Source of the DNA: DATCIH01 sp036507955
GTDB lineage: Bacteria > Bacillota > Clostridia > Clostridiales > Clostridiaceae
Assembly: GCA_036507955.1 (NCBI GenBank)
Contig: DATCIH010000078.1
Location: 45,334-109,333, forward strand
Direction of reading: 5' to 3'
Length of the DNA: 64,000 nt
In this document: one piece after another, positions 63,549-64,000 of the stretch
Layout of the letters: the number at the start of each line of letters is the position of its first letter
Position numbering within the stretch: the stretch's first letter is position 1
The notes under the pieces: generated by a model
The model's input: only the letters and a program-made list of their open reading frames with translations
The model's database searches: none
What the model was told of the DNA's origin: nothing
Position numbers and translations under genes: made by a program

Positions 63549-64000
63549 TCCAAATTCTCCCTTATAATAATATTTTTTTCGAAATCTTAAAAATAAACTC
63601 TAATTATATACTAAGTGTAATTATAACATTTTAAAATAGTAATATGTATATATTGGAAGATATCCTATAAAATTAAAACAAATATTTAGATTTCAACAAA
63701 GCTAGTTATAGTAGTTTTAAGATGTTTGAAATATTGCTTTTTATTTGAAATCTATACTTTTTTCCGATCTAAGCTGAACAGGGACATACCTGCATCGTAT
63801 GTTACGATCAAAATTGCTGCTTTCGAGCTAGAAAATAGTAGCTTTACACAATTCTTGTTCGTCAGGCAGACCAGCTAGTGAAAGTCAATAACTTTATTGA
63901 AAAATATTTTAAAAATGTTTGATTAAAAAACTGCATAACAAGTAACCCTTTAAAATACACGAATGGTGGAAATAAAAGGTAAATGATAATTAAAGTTTAT
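63549..64000. other. Gene-free right end of the window
   Basis: The gap of 452 bases contains the upstream region of the transporter operon and the decayed palindromic element at 63765-63868. I see no gene in the last 130 bases. No clear promoter could be chosen. Confidence 0.6.
63765..63868. repeat. Palindromic intergenic element, decayed copy
   Basis: Homologous to 47924-48030: flank CGATCTAAGCTGAA, left arm CAGGGACATACCTGC (63779-63793), then the same ATCGTA-TGT-TACGAT hairpin and the GCTGCTTTCGAGC region, and TTTACACAATTCTTGTTCG. The right outer arm is lost: after CAGGCAGA the sequence diverges. The inner arms now mismatch too. Confidence 0.65.

Noticed and set aside
1..64000. Prophage or insertion sequence
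   Set aside because: No integrase, transposase, portal or capsid-like frame is visible anywhere in the window.

Overview
The window looks like chromosome of a low-GC, spore-forming Firmicute of the genus Clostridium (sensu stricto) or a close relative. Support comes from the AT-rich composition, Shine-Dalgarno sites of the AGGAGG type, several TTG starts, the rapZ-yvcK-whiA cluster, a T-box leader before ileS, a gerS-like gene next to alr, and an Ech-type hydrogenase operon. Nearly all genes are ordinary core genes, tightly packed and mostly on the minus strand. I see no phage, insertion sequence, CRISPR array, rRNA or tRNA.

Layout. 1-4.5 kb: the 5' part of a MoxR ATPase gene, a D,D-carboxypeptidase, a CPBP membrane protease, an unrecognised nuclease-like protein and an HD-GYP c-di-GMP phosphodiesterase with a sigma-D-like promoter. 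4.6-9.9 kb: a complete six-gene Ech hydrogenase operon with a readable promoter and terminator. 10-16.2 kb: a NERD-like membrane protein, a CcpA-like LacI regulator, and an operon of response regulator, histidine kinase, a 29-residue membrane peptide and a lipoprotein. 16.2-19.7 kb: ileS under T-box control. 19.7-33 kb: a CPBP protease, a metallo-hydrolase, a TSUP permease, ytoI-like, whiA, yvcK, rapZ, murB, uvrC, and a PBP-FtsW-FHA cell-wall trio. 33-38 kb: uvrB-uvrA with a promoter overlaid by a LexA box. 38.2-42.4 kb: ftsE-ftsX-ctpA-PDZ protein. 42.4-48.6 kb: YitT protein, MazEF-type toxin-antitoxin pair with an operator on its promoter, alr, gerS-like lipoprotein, nnrD, acpS and a small conserved protein. 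49-51.3 kb: a chemotaxis receptor.

The accessory part is 51.3-64 kb. First comes a 3.8 kb stretch of broken genes: glycosidase fragments, a sugar-type solute-binding protein and an AraC regulator, with two TGA stops at apparent Trp positions, two frameshifts and truncated ends. It is followed by an intact five-gene export system: one membrane-fusion lipoprotein, two large paralogous permeases and two ATPases, one of which carries a C-terminal AbrB-like domain.

The most unusual non-coding signal is a family of palindromic intergenic elements sharing arms of the form GGGACAYACCT / AGGTRTGTCCC. The fullest copy (47938-48039) can fold as a three-way junction; a decayed copy lies at 63765, and reduced hairpin forms lie at 20712, 38063, 38171 and 48148. 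All functional assignments come from motifs and memory of families; no database search was possible.
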